Below, one piece after another: positions 35,827-46,988 of a stretch of 64,000 nucleotides of DNA. This DNA is from DATBSL01 sp963729875 (GTDB lineage Bacteria; Acidobacteriota; Vicinamibacteria; Fen-336): positions 806,001 through 870,000 of the forward strand of contig CAVSPR010000004.1 of NCBI GenBank assembly GCA_963729875.1, given 5' to 3'. The notes below the pieces were generated by a model. That model saw nothing but the letters and a program-made list of their open reading frames with translations. It did not search any database and was not told where the DNA came from. Position numbers and translations under genes: made by a program. Positions within the stretch are counted from its first letter, which is position 1, and each line of letters begins with the position of its first letter.

Positions 35827-38150
35827 GCCGACGTGCGCCCTCGCCGGCGCTCGCGCTGGCGGCGTCCGCGCTCTGCGCCCGGCCTGCCCCGGCCGGCCGA
35901 AGGCGGTCGTGTACGACCTCGTCGCGCGCGTGCCCGTCGCGCGAGACCTGGTCGGCGGCCGACGTGCTGCGCTTCGGGACGCCGGCGGCCGAGCCGCGCC
36001 TCGCCGAGGGCTTCTACCGCGAGGCCGGCGGCGCCGAGGAGCCCTTCCTCTGGTCGAAGGGGGAGGCCGAGGTGGTCTTCCAGTGGGAGACGGTCCTCCG
36101 CGCCTCGCGATCCTCGACGCCGCCCCCTACCGCGGGGTGCGGGAGCAGTCGGTCGAGGTCCGCCTCAACGGCGCGAGGGTGGAGGCTTCCGGCTGAACGA
36201 CGTCCGGCACCGCTACCGCATCGCCCTGCCTGCGTCGGCGCAGAGGCCGGGCGACAACCGCCTGCGCTTCGTCTTCGGGGCGACCGCCTCGCCGACCGAC
36301 GCCGACCCGAAGAGCCTCGACAAGCGACAGCTCGCCGCGGCCTTCTACACGCTGGTCACGGGCCCCGCATCCGACCCCTCGCTCGAGGACCTCCTCGGGC
36401 GCGATGCTCCCCGGCCGTTTGCCGTCGGGGAGGAGAAGGGCGTGCCGAGCCTCGACCTGCTCGGGCCCGCCGTCGTCCGCTTCGCCCTGAAGCTGCCGCC
36501 CGCGGCGGAGCTGCGCTTCACGCCGGAGCTGCTCGCCGCCGCGCGGGCGGCGGCGGGGGCCGCGTCCTTCCGCGTCACCGTCGAGAGCGCGACCGGCGGC
36601 GAGCGGGAGCTGTGGAGCCGCGGTGCTCGACGCTCGGGCGAAGGCGGTGGGCGAGCAGGCCGTGCGCCTGCCCGGGAGCGCCGGTGACATCGTCCGCATC
36701 GGCCTCGCCGTGGGGGAGGCCGGCGCCCGCGCTTCGCCTGGGGCCGGTACGTGGCGCCGCGCGTCGTCGGGGCGGGCGGCAGCGACCCGCTGGAGCCGCG
36801 AGCCGCGTATCGGCCGAGGACGACGCCCGGGCCGACGCGCTCCGCGCAAGAGCCTGTCCGGCGCGAACGTGCTGCTGGTCATCCTCGACGCCGGCCGGGC
36901 GCAGGAGTTCGGAGCCTACGGGTACGGCCGGCCGACGACGCCCGAGATCGACCGGATCGCCGGCGCGAGGGCGTCGTCTTCGAGCGGGTCACGACGCCCG
37001 CCGTCTACACGCTGGGGGCGATGTCGTCGGTGTGGACCTCGCAGTACCCCGACCGGCACCACAGCGAGGTGTCCTTCTCGGCCCGGCTCCCGAAGGACCG
37101 CCTGACCCTCGCCGAGCTCCTCTCGGCCCAGGGCATCCACACCGCGGGCTTCGTGGCCAACGCCGTGGCCGGGGCCGGCTTCGGCTTCGACCGCGGCTTC
37201 GTCGAGTTCCACGAGGTGTTCCGCACGCTCGGCAGCCGCGGCGACGTCTTCCGCCAGGCGCTGCCGCCGTGGCTCGCCGCCAACCGCGACCGGCGCTTCT
37301 TCGCCTACGTCCACTTCCGCGAGCCCCACTTCCCGTACGACCCCGAGCCGCCGTTCGACACGAAGTTCGGGCCGGACGGCCCGATCCCGAAGGCCGCCCG
37401 GCGCGACGCCGCCTGGTTCACGGACGTCAACCAGGGCCGCCGCCCGTTCGGCGAGGCCGAGCGCGAGCACCTCGTGCGCCTGTTCGACGGGAACCTCGCC
37501 TTCGCCGACCAGGAGGTCGGGGCGCTGCGGCAGGCGATGGAGGAGCGAGGGCCTCTGGGAGAAGACGGTCGTGATCGTCGCCGCCGACCACGGCGAGGAG
37601 CTCTTCGAGCGCGGCTGGATCGGCCACAACGTCCACCTCTACGAGCCGAGCGTGCACGTCCCGCTCATCGTGCGCTTCCCGAAGGGGACCGGGCCGGCGG
37701 GCGAAGCGTGTCGCCGCTCTGGCCGACCTCCTCGACCTGGCCCCGACGATCGCCGACGTCTTCGGCGGCCCGGGGAAGGGCGGCTCGGACCGGGAGTTCC
37801 AGGGACGCAGCCTCCTGCCCGTGATCGAGGGCGCACCGGGCAAGCCCGCGGTCCTGTCGCGGACCGTCTGGGACCGCCCGCGCTACGCCCTGCGCGACGA
37901 GCGGTTCAAGTACCTCTACTACACGCAGACCGGCGAGGAGTGGCTGTACGACCTGCAGGAGGACCCGGGCGAGACGCGCGACCTCGTCGCGCGCGAGCCG
38001 CTGCGCACCGCGTACTACCGCCAGGCGCTGCACGCGTGGACGCTGCGGCTGGCCCGGCGGGGCCCCGCGGCGTCCGAGACGGCCGAGCTCTCCCGCGAGC
38101 AGTGCGAGAACCTGAAGTCCCTCGGCTACGTCCAGAGCGAGTGCCGGTAG
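35823..38150 (+). CDS. Alkaline-phosphatase-superfamily (sulfatase-like) exported protein, frameshifted
   Basis: About 775 aa. An N-terminal signal-like stretch and a beta-rich domain of about 330 residues without a family match precede a sulfatase-fold domain starting at GANVLLVILDAGRAQEFGAYGY (about 36860). Further elements are DRGFVEFHEVF, YVHFREPHFPYDPEPPFD, AADHGEELFERGWIGHN (metal ligands), VPLIVRFPKG and a C-terminal WLYDLQEDPGETRDL typical of secreted sulfatases. The nucleophile position reads TPAVYTLGAMSS, without the Cys/Ser-x-Pro-x-Arg needed for formylglycine, so it is probably not a true sulfatase. Breaks lie throughout 35880-37720. GTG start overlaps the metG stop. Confidence 0.8.
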
Positions 38151-38154
38151 GCGA

Positions 38155-38926
38155 ATGATCGACAGCCACTGCCACATCGACATGCCGCAGTTCGACGCTG
38201 ATCGGGAGGAGGTCGTGGCCCGGGCGCGCGAGGCCGGCCTCGCGGAGATGCTGGTGGTGGGCGGCGTGGACGGGAGCGGGGGCCAAAGGCGGGCGCTCGA
38301 CGTGGCGGCGCGGTTCGGCCTTCCCGCCACCGCCGGGGTGCACCCCCACGAGGCGCGGGTCGCGGACGAGGCGGCGTACGACGAGCTGCGGGGGCTCGCC
38401 CGGGAGGGCCGCATCGTGGCGATCGGGGAGATCGGCCTCGACTTTCACTACGACCACTCGCCGCGGGACGCGCAGCGGGAGGCGTTCCGGCGGCAGATCC
38501 GGCTGGCCCGCGACGTGGGGCTGCCGATCGTGGTGCACACCCGGGAGGCGGACGACAGAGACCGCCGACATCCTGGAGCAGGAAGGCGCCGCCGAGGCCG
38601 GAGGCGTCATCCACTGCTTCACGGGCGGCCTGGAGCTGGCCCGGCGCTCTCTCGCCGTGGGCCTCTCGATCTCCTTCTCGGGGATCGTGGCGTTTCCGCG
38701 GGCGGAGGTCATCCAGGAGGTGGCCCGTGAAGTCCCCGAGGACCGTCTCCTGATCGAGACGGATGCGCCCTTCCTCGCCCCGCCCCCCCACCGCGGGAAG
38801 CGCAACGAGCCCGCGTTCGTGGTGGACGTGGCGCGCAAGGTGGCGGCCCTGCGGGGCTCGACCGCCGAGGCGGTCGGGAGCCTCGCCCAGCGCAACTACG
38901 CGCGTCTCTTCCGTCGCCTGGTGTAG
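38155..38926 (+). CDS. tatD: TatD-family metal-dependent hydrolase, one frameshift
   Basis: About 257 aa TIM-barrel hydrolase; TatD proteins act as 3'-5' exonucleases or D-aminoacyl-tRNA deacylase-like enzymes. Metal ligands are visible: HCHID at the start, Glu in IGEIGLDFHYD, His in VVHTRE, His in VIHCFTGG, and Asp in LLIETDAPFL. Also present is the family's C-terminal RNEPAFV and NYARLFR. A single shift lies at about 38557 after HTREADD (an extra base near AGAGA). ATG at 38155, 4 bp after the previous stop. Confidence 0.94.
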
Positions 38927-39020
38927 CGCCCCGCGCGTTTGACAACGCGCCGCGAATCCGTCACTTTAGCTCTGGCGTCGCGGTGTGCGACGCGAGCCCC
39001 CAAGTCCAGAAGCGATCCCG

Positions 39021-39509
39021 ATGGCCGATAGCTCGTTCGACATCGTGAGCAGCGTGGACCTCCAGGAGGTCAAGAACGCGATCGCCCAGGCCATGAAGGA
39101 GATCCAGACCCGCTTCGACCTGAAGGGGAGCGGCTCCTCGGTGGACCTCCAGGGGGAGGAGATCCTCCTCGCCTCGTCCGACGAGTTCAAGCTCAAGGCA
39201 GTGCGCGACGTGCTCGAGGGGCGACTAGTGAAGCGCAGCGTGCCCCTGAAGGCGCTCTCGTTCGAGACGATCGACCAGGCGCTCGGCGGCACGGTGCGGC
39301 AGCGGGTGACCCTCCAGAAGGGCATTCCCACCGAGAAGGCCCGGGAGATCGTCAAGCTCATCAAGGGCACGAAGCTCAAGGTCCAGGCCGCCATCCAGGG
39401 CGACCAGCTGCGCGTGTCCGGGAAGAGCAAGGACGACCTGCAGGCGGTCATGCAGATGCTCAAGGGCACCGACCTGGGCATCGACATGCAGTTCACGAAC
39501 CGCAGGTAG
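39021..39509 (+). CDS. yajQ: YajQ-family nucleotide-binding protein
   Basis: 162 aa, the usual length. Highly conserved throughout: SSFDIVSSVDLQEVKNAI, IQTRFDLKGS, LKAVRDVLEGRLVKR, KGIPTEKAREIVKLIKGT and a C-terminal FTNRR. Two ferredoxin-like domains. A relative in Xanthomonas binds cyclic di-GMP. Start ATG at 39021 by family alignment. A TTGACA at 38939-38944 upstream may belong to its promoter, but the -10 is poor. Confidence 0.96.
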   Translation: MADSSFDIVSSVDLQEVKNAIAQAMKEIQTRFDLKGSGSSVDLQGEEILLASSDEFKLKAVRDVLEGRLVKRSVPLKALSFETIDQALGGTVRQRVTLQKGIPTEKAREIVKLIKGTKLKVQAAIQGDQLRVSGKSKDDLQAVMQMLKGTDLGIDMQFTNRR

Positions 39510-39512
39510 CGC

Positions 39513-40523
39513 GTGGCCGCGGTGAACCCTCTCGGCCGGCAGAGCGTCCTGGGGCTCAAGGACATCGTGCGCCTCGTCGACGACGACCTCGACCGGGTGG
39601 AGGAGATCTTCCGCTCGCAGGTTCGCTCCGACGTCCGCCTGGTGGGCGAGATCGGCCGCTACATCCAGGAGGGCGGGGGCAAGCGGGTGCGGCCCGCCCT
39701 CCTCCTCCTGGCGAGCCGGCTCTGCGGCTACCGGGGCGAGCGCGCGGTGACCCTGGCCTCCACCGTGGAGTTCATCCACACCGCCAGCCTGCTGCACGAC
39801 GACATCATCGACGAGGCCACCACGCGCCGCGGCCGCCGCAGCGTGAACAGCCGCTGGGGCAACGACATCACCGTGCTCCTCGGCGACTTCTTCTACACGA
39901 AGTCGATGGCCATGGTCCTCTCCCAGGACAACCTGCGGATCATGCGCCTGCTCTCCGACGTGACCCTCCGCCTCATCGAGGGGGAGATCCTCGAGATCGA
40001 GAGGAACGGGGACCTCCAGGTGGCGGAGGAGGACCACCTCGACACGATCCGCAGGAAGACGGCCGACCTCTTCGCCGCCTGCACCCGCATCGGGGCGATC
40101 CTCGGCGAGGTGGGAGAGGAGCGCGAGGGCGCCCTCGCGAGCTACGGCCTGAACCTCGGACTCTGCTTCCAGATGGTCGACGACCTTCTCGACTTCACGG
40201 CGGAGGAGAAGACGCTCGGCAAGCCCGTGGCGAACGACCTGCGCGAGGGGAAGGTCACCCTGCCCATGATCTACCTCCTCCGGCGGGGCGGGCGCGCGGC
40301 CACCGAGAAGGTCAAGGCCGTCCTCGACGACCGCAGCTTCTCCCGGGTGACCCGGGAGGAGCTCGTCCGCATGGCCCGGGAGGTGGGCGCCCTCGACGAG
40401 GCGCGCCGCCTCGCCGAGCGCTACGCCGACCTCGCCCGCCGCGACCTCCTCGCCTTCGAGGCCTCGCCGTACCGGGAGGCGCTCGAGGCGCTTCCCGCCT
40501 TCATCCTCGCCCGCGACCACTGA
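39513..40523 (+). CDS. Polyprenyl diphosphate synthase
   Basis: 336 aa trans-prenyltransferase that extends farnesyl diphosphate with isopentenyl units, making the quinone side chain or a similar long chain. Both Asp-rich motifs are intact: LLHDDIIDEATTRRG (first) and QMVDDLLDFTAEEKTLGKP (second), with GGGKRVRPALLLLASRL near the start. The residues before the first motif (VEFIHTASLLHDD) are small or medium, which fits a long-chain product such as octaprenyl. GTG start 3 bp after the yajQ stop. Confidence 0.95.
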   Translation: MAAVNPLGRQSVLGLKDIVRLVDDDLDRVEEIFRSQVRSDVRLVGEIGRYIQEGGGKRVRPALLLLASRLCGYRGERAVTLASTVEFIHTASLLHDDIIDEATTRRGRRSVNSRWGNDITVLLGDFFYTKSMAMVLSQDNLRIMRLLSDVTLRLIEGEILEIERNGDLQVAEEDHLDTIRRKTADLFAACTRIGAILGEVGEEREGALASYGLNLGLCFQMVDDLLDFTAEEKTLGKPVANDLREGKVTLPMIYLLRRGGRAATEKVKAVLDDRSFSRVTREELVRMAREVGALDEARRLAERYADLARRDLLAFEASPYREALEALPAFILARDH

Positions 40524-40545
40524 GGCCGGGGCGGTCCCGCCGCCG

Positions 40546-42573
40546 ATGAGCTCCCGAGAGAAGGCCGAGAAGCGGGTCGCCGCGCTGCGAGACGAGATCC
40601 GGCGCCACGAGCACCTCTACTACGCGCTCAACCGGCCGGAGATCACCGACCAGGAGTACGACGCGCTCGAGCGCGAGCTGCGCGAGCTCGAGGGGCAGTT
40701 CCCCGACCTCGTGACCCCGGACAGCCCCACCCAGCGGGTGGGGGAGAAGCCCTCCGAGGAGTTCCCGGCCTTCGTCCACCGCGTCCCCATGCTCAGCCTC
40801 GACAACACGTACTCCGAGGAGGAGCTGCGGGAGTTCGAGGAGCGGATCTTCCGGGCGGTGGGCCCGCGCGAGATCGAGTACGTGGCGGAGCTCAAGATCG
40901 ACGGGCTCTCGATGGCGCTCCACTACGAGGGGGGGCGGCTCGCGCGGGCGGTGACCCGCGGCGACGGCGTGCGCGGGGACGACGTGACGCCGAACGTGCG
41001 GGCCATCCGCGCGATCCCGCTGGTGCTTCGGGGCGAGGGCGTCCCCGAGGAGCTCGAGGTGCGCGGCGAGGTGTACCTGCCGCGCACCCGCTTCGAGGCG
41101 ATCAACCTCGAGCGGGAGGAGGCGGAGGAGGAGCCGTTCGCCAACCCGAGGAACGCGGCGGCGGGGACGATGAAGAGCCTCGACGCCCGGGTGGTGGCGC
41201 GGCGGGGCCTCGACGCCTTCCTGTACGCGGTGGCCCACGTGAAGGGCGGGTGGCCCCCCCGCGGCCAGTGGGAGGCCCTCGAGAGGCTGCGCTCGTGGGG
41301 CCTGCGCACGAACCCGGCCTCGCGCCTGTGCCGGGGCCTCGGCGAGGTCCTCGCGTTCGTCGAGGAGTGGGGTGGGAAGCGCGGGAGCCTCGAGTACGAG
41401 ATCGACGGGGTCGTGGTCAAGGTGAACGACTTCGCGCTGCAGCAGGAGCTCGGCTTCACCTCGAAGTTCCCCCGCTGGGCGATCGCCTACAAGTACCCCG
41501 CGGCCCAGGCGGCGACGGTGGTGCAGGCGATCGAGGTGCAGGTGGGACGGACGGGCAAGCTGACGCCGGTCGCCCACCTCCAGCCGGTCGCGCTCGCGGG
41601 GGCCACGGTGAGCCGGGCCACGCTCCACAACGAGGAGGAGATCGCCCGCAAGGACGTCCGCGTGGGCGACACCGTCCTCATCGAGCGCGGCGGGGAGGTC
41701 ATCCCGAAGGTGGTCCGCGTGGTGGAGGAGAAGCGGCCGAAGGGCGCCCGGCCGTGGGCGCCGCCCGAGCGATGCCCGGCCTGCGGGACCCCCGCGGTGA
41801 AGCCCGAGGGGGAGGTGGACCGGCGCTGCCCGAACGCCTCCTGTCCCGCCCAGATCGAGGAGCGCCTCAAGCACTTCGCCCGCCGGGAGGCGATGGACAT
41901 CGAGGGGCTCGGCGACGTGGTGGTCCACGAGCTCGCCGAGAGGGGCCTCGTGCGGGACTTCGCCGACCTCTACCACCTGAAGTTCGAGGACCTCGCCCCC
42001 CTCTTCGCCCCCAAGGCCAAGAAGGGGGAGTCCCTGGGGGCGAAGAACCTGCTCGCCGCCCTCGAGGCGAGCCGGTCGCGCGAGCTGCGCCGGCTCCTCT
42101 TCGGCCTCGGGATCCGGTTCGTGGGCGAGCGCGCGGCGATGCTCCTCGCCCGGCACTTCCGGAGCCTCGGCGCCCTCGCCGAGGCCTCCGTCGGGGCGAT
42201 CGACGACATCTACGAGATCGGCCCCGCCGTGGCCGAGTCGGTGCACGCGTGGTTCCGCGACCCCGCGAACCGCCGGCTCCTGGAGCGTCTCGAAGCGGCG
42301 GGGCTGCGCCTCGCGGAGGCTGGGGCGGCCCCGGCATCGCTCGCCTTCCAGGGGATGCAGTTCGTGCTGACGGGCACGCTCGACACGATGACGCGCGAGG
42401 AGGCGAAGGCGGCCATCGAGGCGCGGGGGGGGCGGGTGACGTCCACGGTCTCGAAGAAGACCTCGGTCGTCGTCGCCGGCCGCGAGGCCGGCTCGAAGCT
42501 CGACAAGGCGCGAGAGCTCGGGGTGCGCACGATCGACGAGGCGGCCTTCCGGGCCCTGCTCGCGGAAGGGTGA
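40546..42573 (+). CDS. ligA: NAD-dependent DNA ligase
   Basis: 675 aa, the usual length, all domains present. Domain Ia (YYALNRPEITDQEYDAL), adenylation domain with active-site Lys in VAELKIDGLSMAL, RGDGVRGDDVT, EVRGEVYLP and NPRNAAAGTMKSLD, OB fold, the four-Cys zinc finger (CPACGTPAV, CPNASCPAQ), helix-hairpin-helix repeats, and a C-terminal BRCT domain (QFVLTGTLDTMTREEAK). It seals nicks during replication. ATG at 40546 follows the previous stop by 22 bp. Confidence 0.98.
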   Translation: MSSREKAEKRVAALRDEIRRHEHLYYALNRPEITDQEYDALERELRELEGQFPDLVTPDSPTQRVGEKPSEEFPAFVHRVPMLSLDNTYSEEELREFEERIFRAVGPREIEYVAELKIDGLSMALHYEGGRLARAVTRGDGVRGDDVTPNVRAIRAIPLVLRGEGVPEELEVRGEVYLPRTRFEAINLEREEAEEEPFANPRNAAAGTMKSLDARVVARRGLDAFLYAVAHVKGGWPPRGQWEALERLRSWGLRTNPASRLCRGLGEVLAFVEEWGGKRGSLEYEIDGVVVKVNDFALQQELGFTSKFPRWAIAYKYPAAQAATVVQAIEVQVGRTGKLTPVAHLQPVALAGATVSRATLHNEEEIARKDVRVGDTVLIERGGEVIPKVVRVVEEKRPKGARPWAPPERCPACGTPAVKPEGEVDRRCPNASCPAQIEERLKHFARREAMDIEGLGDVVVHELAERGLVRDFADLYHLKFEDLAPLFAPKAKKGESLGAKNLLAALEASRSRELRRLLFGLGIRFVGERAAMLLARHFRSLGALAEASVGAIDDIYEIGPAVAESVHAWFRDPANRRLLERLEAAGLRLAEAGAAPASLAFQGMQFVLTGTLDTMTREEAKAAIEARGGRVTSTVSKKTSVVVAGREAGSKLDKARELGVRTIDEAAFRALLAEG

Positions 42574-42577
42574 AGGC

Positions 42578-42583
42578 TATACT
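42578..42583 (+). promoter_or_regulatory. -10 box directly before the htrA start codon
   Basis: TATACT ends 6 bases ahead of the ATG at 42590, so transcription would start at or next to the A of that codon (leaderless mRNA). No good -35 is seen at the right distance. Confidence 0.4.
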
Positions 42584-42589
42584 GTTCTG

Positions 42590-43998
42590 ATGACGCGCGT
42601 CGCATCGTTAACGGGCTTCCTGTTCGCGGCCGCCCTCGCCGCGGCGCTCTCCTGGCAGGCCGCCGGCGGCGGCCGCGTGAGGGCGCCCGAGGCTCCCCCG
42701 GGCTTCGGCGGGACCCCGCCCTCCCTCGCGGACGTGGTGGCGAGGGTCAACCCCGCCGTGGTGCACGTCGACGTCATCGAGGACGTGCGCGAGAACCCCC
42801 ACGAGGGGATCCTCGACGCGCCGGCCCTCGACGTCCCCCGGCGGGGCGAGGGCTCGGGCTTCGTGATCGAACCCGACGGCTACATCCTCACGAACCACCA
42901 CCTCGTGCCGGGGCCGGGCCGCGTGCGGGTGCGCTTCGCCGACGGCCGGGAGCTGCCCGCCCGGCGCGTGGGCTCCGACCCCAACACCGACCTCGCCTTG
43001 CTCAAGGTCGAGGCCAGGGGCCTGCCCACGGTGCGGCTGGGAGACTCCGACCGCCTGCGCGTCGGGGACTGGGTGGCCGCGATCGGCAACCCCCTCGAGT
43101 TCGACCACACGGTCACGGTGGGCGTCGTCTCGTCGAAGGGCCGGAAGATCTTCAACCAGTCCTTCGACGCCTACATCCAGACCGATGCCGCCATCAACCC
43201 CGGCAACTCCGGCGGTCCCCTCGTGAACCTCGAGGGAGAGGCGGTCGGCATCTCCGCCGCGGTCTCGAGCGAGGCGCAGGGCATCGGCTTCGCCGTCCCC
43301 GTCAACGTGGCCCGAGCCGTCATCGGTCAGCTGCGCGAGCACGGCCGCGTCCAGCGCGGGTACCTCGGGATCCAGCTCCAGGAGCTCGACCCCGACCTGG
43401 CGAAGATGGTGGGGCTGCCGGAGGCGCGGGGTGCGCTCGTCCTCGAGGTGGTGGAGGGCGAGCCGGCGGCGGCGGCAGGACTGCGGCGCTGGGACGTGAT
43501 CACCTCGGTCTCGGGCACGGCGATCGAGGACGGGGACGCCCTCGTGAAGACGATCTCGTCCCTGCGACCGGGGACCGAGGTGAGCCTCGGGCTCGTACGC
43601 GACGGGCGACCCCTGGCCCTCAACGCGCGGCTCGAGGAGAGGTCCGCGGACGACGACGAGGCGGCGGACGGGGAGAAGCCCCCGGCCGCGCCCGCGAAGA
43701 AGGGTGACGCCCTGGGGCTCTCCGTCGCCGTGCTCCCCGCGGCCGCGCGCGCCGAGATGCGCGTGCCGCGCGACCGCGTGGGCGTGGTGGTCCGCGAGAT
43801 CCTCGGGGCCGACCCGGGGACGGACGCCCTCGAGGAGGGCGACCTGGTCGTGGAGGTCAACCGCCAGCCGACTCCCGACGTCGCCTCGTACCGCCGGGTG
43901 GTGGGAGGGCTCGCCCCGGGGGACCCGGCCTGGCTCTACGTGTTCCGCCCCGGCGAGAAGACCTCGTTCCTCACCCGCATCGAGGTGGAGAAGCGGCC

Positions 43999-44002
<4 letters not shown>
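42590..44002 (+). CDS. Periplasmic HtrA/DegP-type serine protease
   Basis: 470 aa. Signal segment (LFAAALAAALSWQAAGGG), trypsin-like domain with catalytic His in ILTNHHLV (the usual is NxHV), Asp in DPNTDLALLKV and Ser in NPGNSGGPLVN, followed by two PDZ domains (about residues 245-345 and 375-465). It degrades or refolds damaged envelope proteins. The 4-base overlap with the NtrC-type regulator suggests that the two respond to the same envelope state. Leaderless start is possible (see the TATACT box). Confidence 0.95.
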
Positions 44003-45360
<1,358 letters not shown>

Positions 45361-45379
45361 CCGGGGCGCGCCCGCTCGC

Positions 45380-46495
45380 CTAGAACTTCAGGAACCAGCG
45401 TCGGCGGTACATGAGCCAGACGACCAGATAGACGGCCATCAGGACCGTGATCGCAAACAGCAGGGACGCATTCGGCGGGCTCGCCAGCCGCCGGGCGACG
45501 TCGGTGTATAGCGACTCTCCGAATACGTGGACCCGGAGAACGTGATCCAGGGGTCGGGAGGCCAGGTAGGCGGCAACCGCGTTCAATCCGAGGATCTCCA
45601 GCGGCTTGAACCCGCGTCCCCACTGCCGAACGTCAACCACCCAGTACAGGAGAGCCAGACCGATCGCCGCCAGTCCGGCCGTCAGGACGGCGTAGGACGT
45701 GGTCCAGAGCGGCTTGTTGACCGGTATCCACTTCGCCAACACTCCGGCTGCGGCGACCAGCCCGAGCCCCCCTCCGGCCAGCCACAGGAGTCGCGGCCGG
45801 GGGCGCGACTCGGCCAGCAGGAGCAGCCCGGCCAGCACTCCGAACAGCACCGTTGTGACGGCCGGGAGAACGGCCCCGAGCCCATCCGGATCCTGCATGG
45901 TCGGAACGCCCCACGTGTGGCCCCTGAGCACGATCCCGTCGAAGAAGCCCGGGAAGTTGCACTCCGGGGTGAGGATGCCGGCACCGCAGCCGGGCACCGG
46001 GTAGAAGAACAGGGCGCCGAGATAGATCAGGTTCAGGCCCACGATCCCGAGAATCACCCCTCGCCGGCCCGCCCAGAGGAAGATGAGGAAGGCCACGAGA
46101 TAGCAGACGGCGATCTTCTGCAGTACGCCGGTGAGCTGGAGATGATCCCGGTAGGCAAAGTACGGGGACCGGCGATAGGGAAAGACCAGGAGATCGATGA
46201 ACACGCCACAGCCGTAGAGCAGTAGCGACCTTCGCACGGCGTGCCAGACCAGGGAAGCGCGGTCGCCCCCGTGTTCCATCCGCGCCGACGTCGAAAGCGT
46301 GAGCGAGACGCCCACGATGAAGAGGAAGAAGGGGAAGATCGTGTCCGCGAACGTCCAGCCGTTCCACGCGGCGTGCTGAAGCTGCGGGTAGGCGTCCTCG
46401 TGCGCACCCTGGCTGTTCACGAGGATCATCGCGGCGATGGTTGCCCCACGCAAGACGTCGAGGGACTTGAGCCGCGCCGGTCGCGTTGAAGACAT
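45380..46495 (-). CDS. DUF5009/NagX-type membrane acyltransferase-like protein
   Basis: 371 aa with about ten membrane helices. The family signature at the N-terminus is RLKSLDVLRGATIAAMILVN, and the conserved WNGWTFADTIFPFFLFIVGVS follows. Relatives include heparan-alpha-glucosaminide N-acetyltransferase and bacterial NagX, implicated in chitin-sugar acetylation or transport. His in GHTWGVPTMQDPDGL is in the conserved pocket region. Its codon usage has more A/T-ending codons than its neighbours, so horizontal gain is possible. Start ATG at 46495; divergent from rnpB. Confidence 0.85.
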   Translation of the reverse strand: MSSTRPARLKSLDVLRGATIAAMILVNSQGAHEDAYPQLQHAAWNGWTFADTIFPFFLFIVGVSLTLSTSARMEHGGDRASLVWHAVRRSLLLYGCGVFIDLLVFPYRRSPYFAYRDHLQLTGVLQKIAVCYLVAFLIFLWAGRRGVILGIVGLNLIYLGALFFYPVPGCGAGILTPECNFPGFFDGIVLRGHTWGVPTMQDPDGLGAVLPAVTTVLFGVLAGLLLLAESRPRPRLLWLAGGGLGLVAAAGVLAKWIPVNKPLWTTSYAVLTAGLAAIGLALLYWVVDVRQWGRGFKPLEILGLNAVAAYLASRPLDHVLRVHVFGESLYTDVARRLASPPNASLLFAITVLMAVYLVVWLMYRRRWFLKF

Positions 46496-46560
46496 CTTGC
46501 GACACCCTCGCGAGGGGACGGGGGAACCCGCACCACTCCTTGAAGGTAGTGTAATCTAGA

Positions 46561-46985
46561 GCGTTCGCGGAGCGGGCCGGGTGATCGCCGCGGCAGCGGA
46601 TCCGCCGGGGAGGAAAGTCCGGACTCCGAAGGGCAGCGTGCTGGTTAACCGCCAGCGGGGGCGACCCCAGGGAAAGTGCCACAGAAAACGATACCGCCGA
46701 ACCCGCGGCGGAGACGCCGCGGGTGGCAAGGGTGAAAAGGTGCGGTAAGAGCGCACCGCCGTCCTGGTGACAGGGCGGGACAGGGAAAACCCCACGCGGA
46801 GCAAGGCCGAATAGGGGGGCGTTTGAGGCTGGCCCGGCCGAAGCCCCCGGGTAGGTTGCTGGACCCCGCGGGTAACCGCGGGGCTAGAGGAATGATCACC
46901 ACCCGTCGCGCAGCCTCGCCGGCGAGAGCCGGCCGGGCGAGGCGGCGGGAACAGAATCCGGCTTACAGGCCCGCTCCGCGAACGC
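46561..46985 (+). ncRNA. rnpB: RNase P RNA, bacterial type A
   Basis: Catalytic RNA of RNase P, which trims tRNA 5' leaders. The ends form a perfect 16-bp P1 helix (GCGTTCGCGGAGCGGG with CCCGCTCCGCGAACGC). Conserved parts: GAGGAAAGTCCGGAC (46610-46624), ACAGAAA, AAGGGTGAAAAGGTGCGGTA, GGCCGAATAGG, AGAGGAATGATCACC, and the 3' ACAGAATCCGGCTTACAGGC. The L15 loop that pairs with tRNA CCA is represented by GGGCGTTTGAGG/GGTAGGTTGC-type sequence. Length about 425 nt, typical. A TAATCT at 46552-46557 could be its -10. Confidence 0.97.
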
Positions 46986-46988
46986 TTC

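Noticed and set aside
34116..37574. MetRS fused to the sulfatase-like protein in one 1152-codon frame
   Set aside because: It passes the metG stop only in a shifted frame; the domains are separated by a stop and GTG start at 35823.
46540..46557. TTGAAG as the -35 of rnpB
   Set aside because: Only 6 bases separate it from TAATCT; too close for a promoter.
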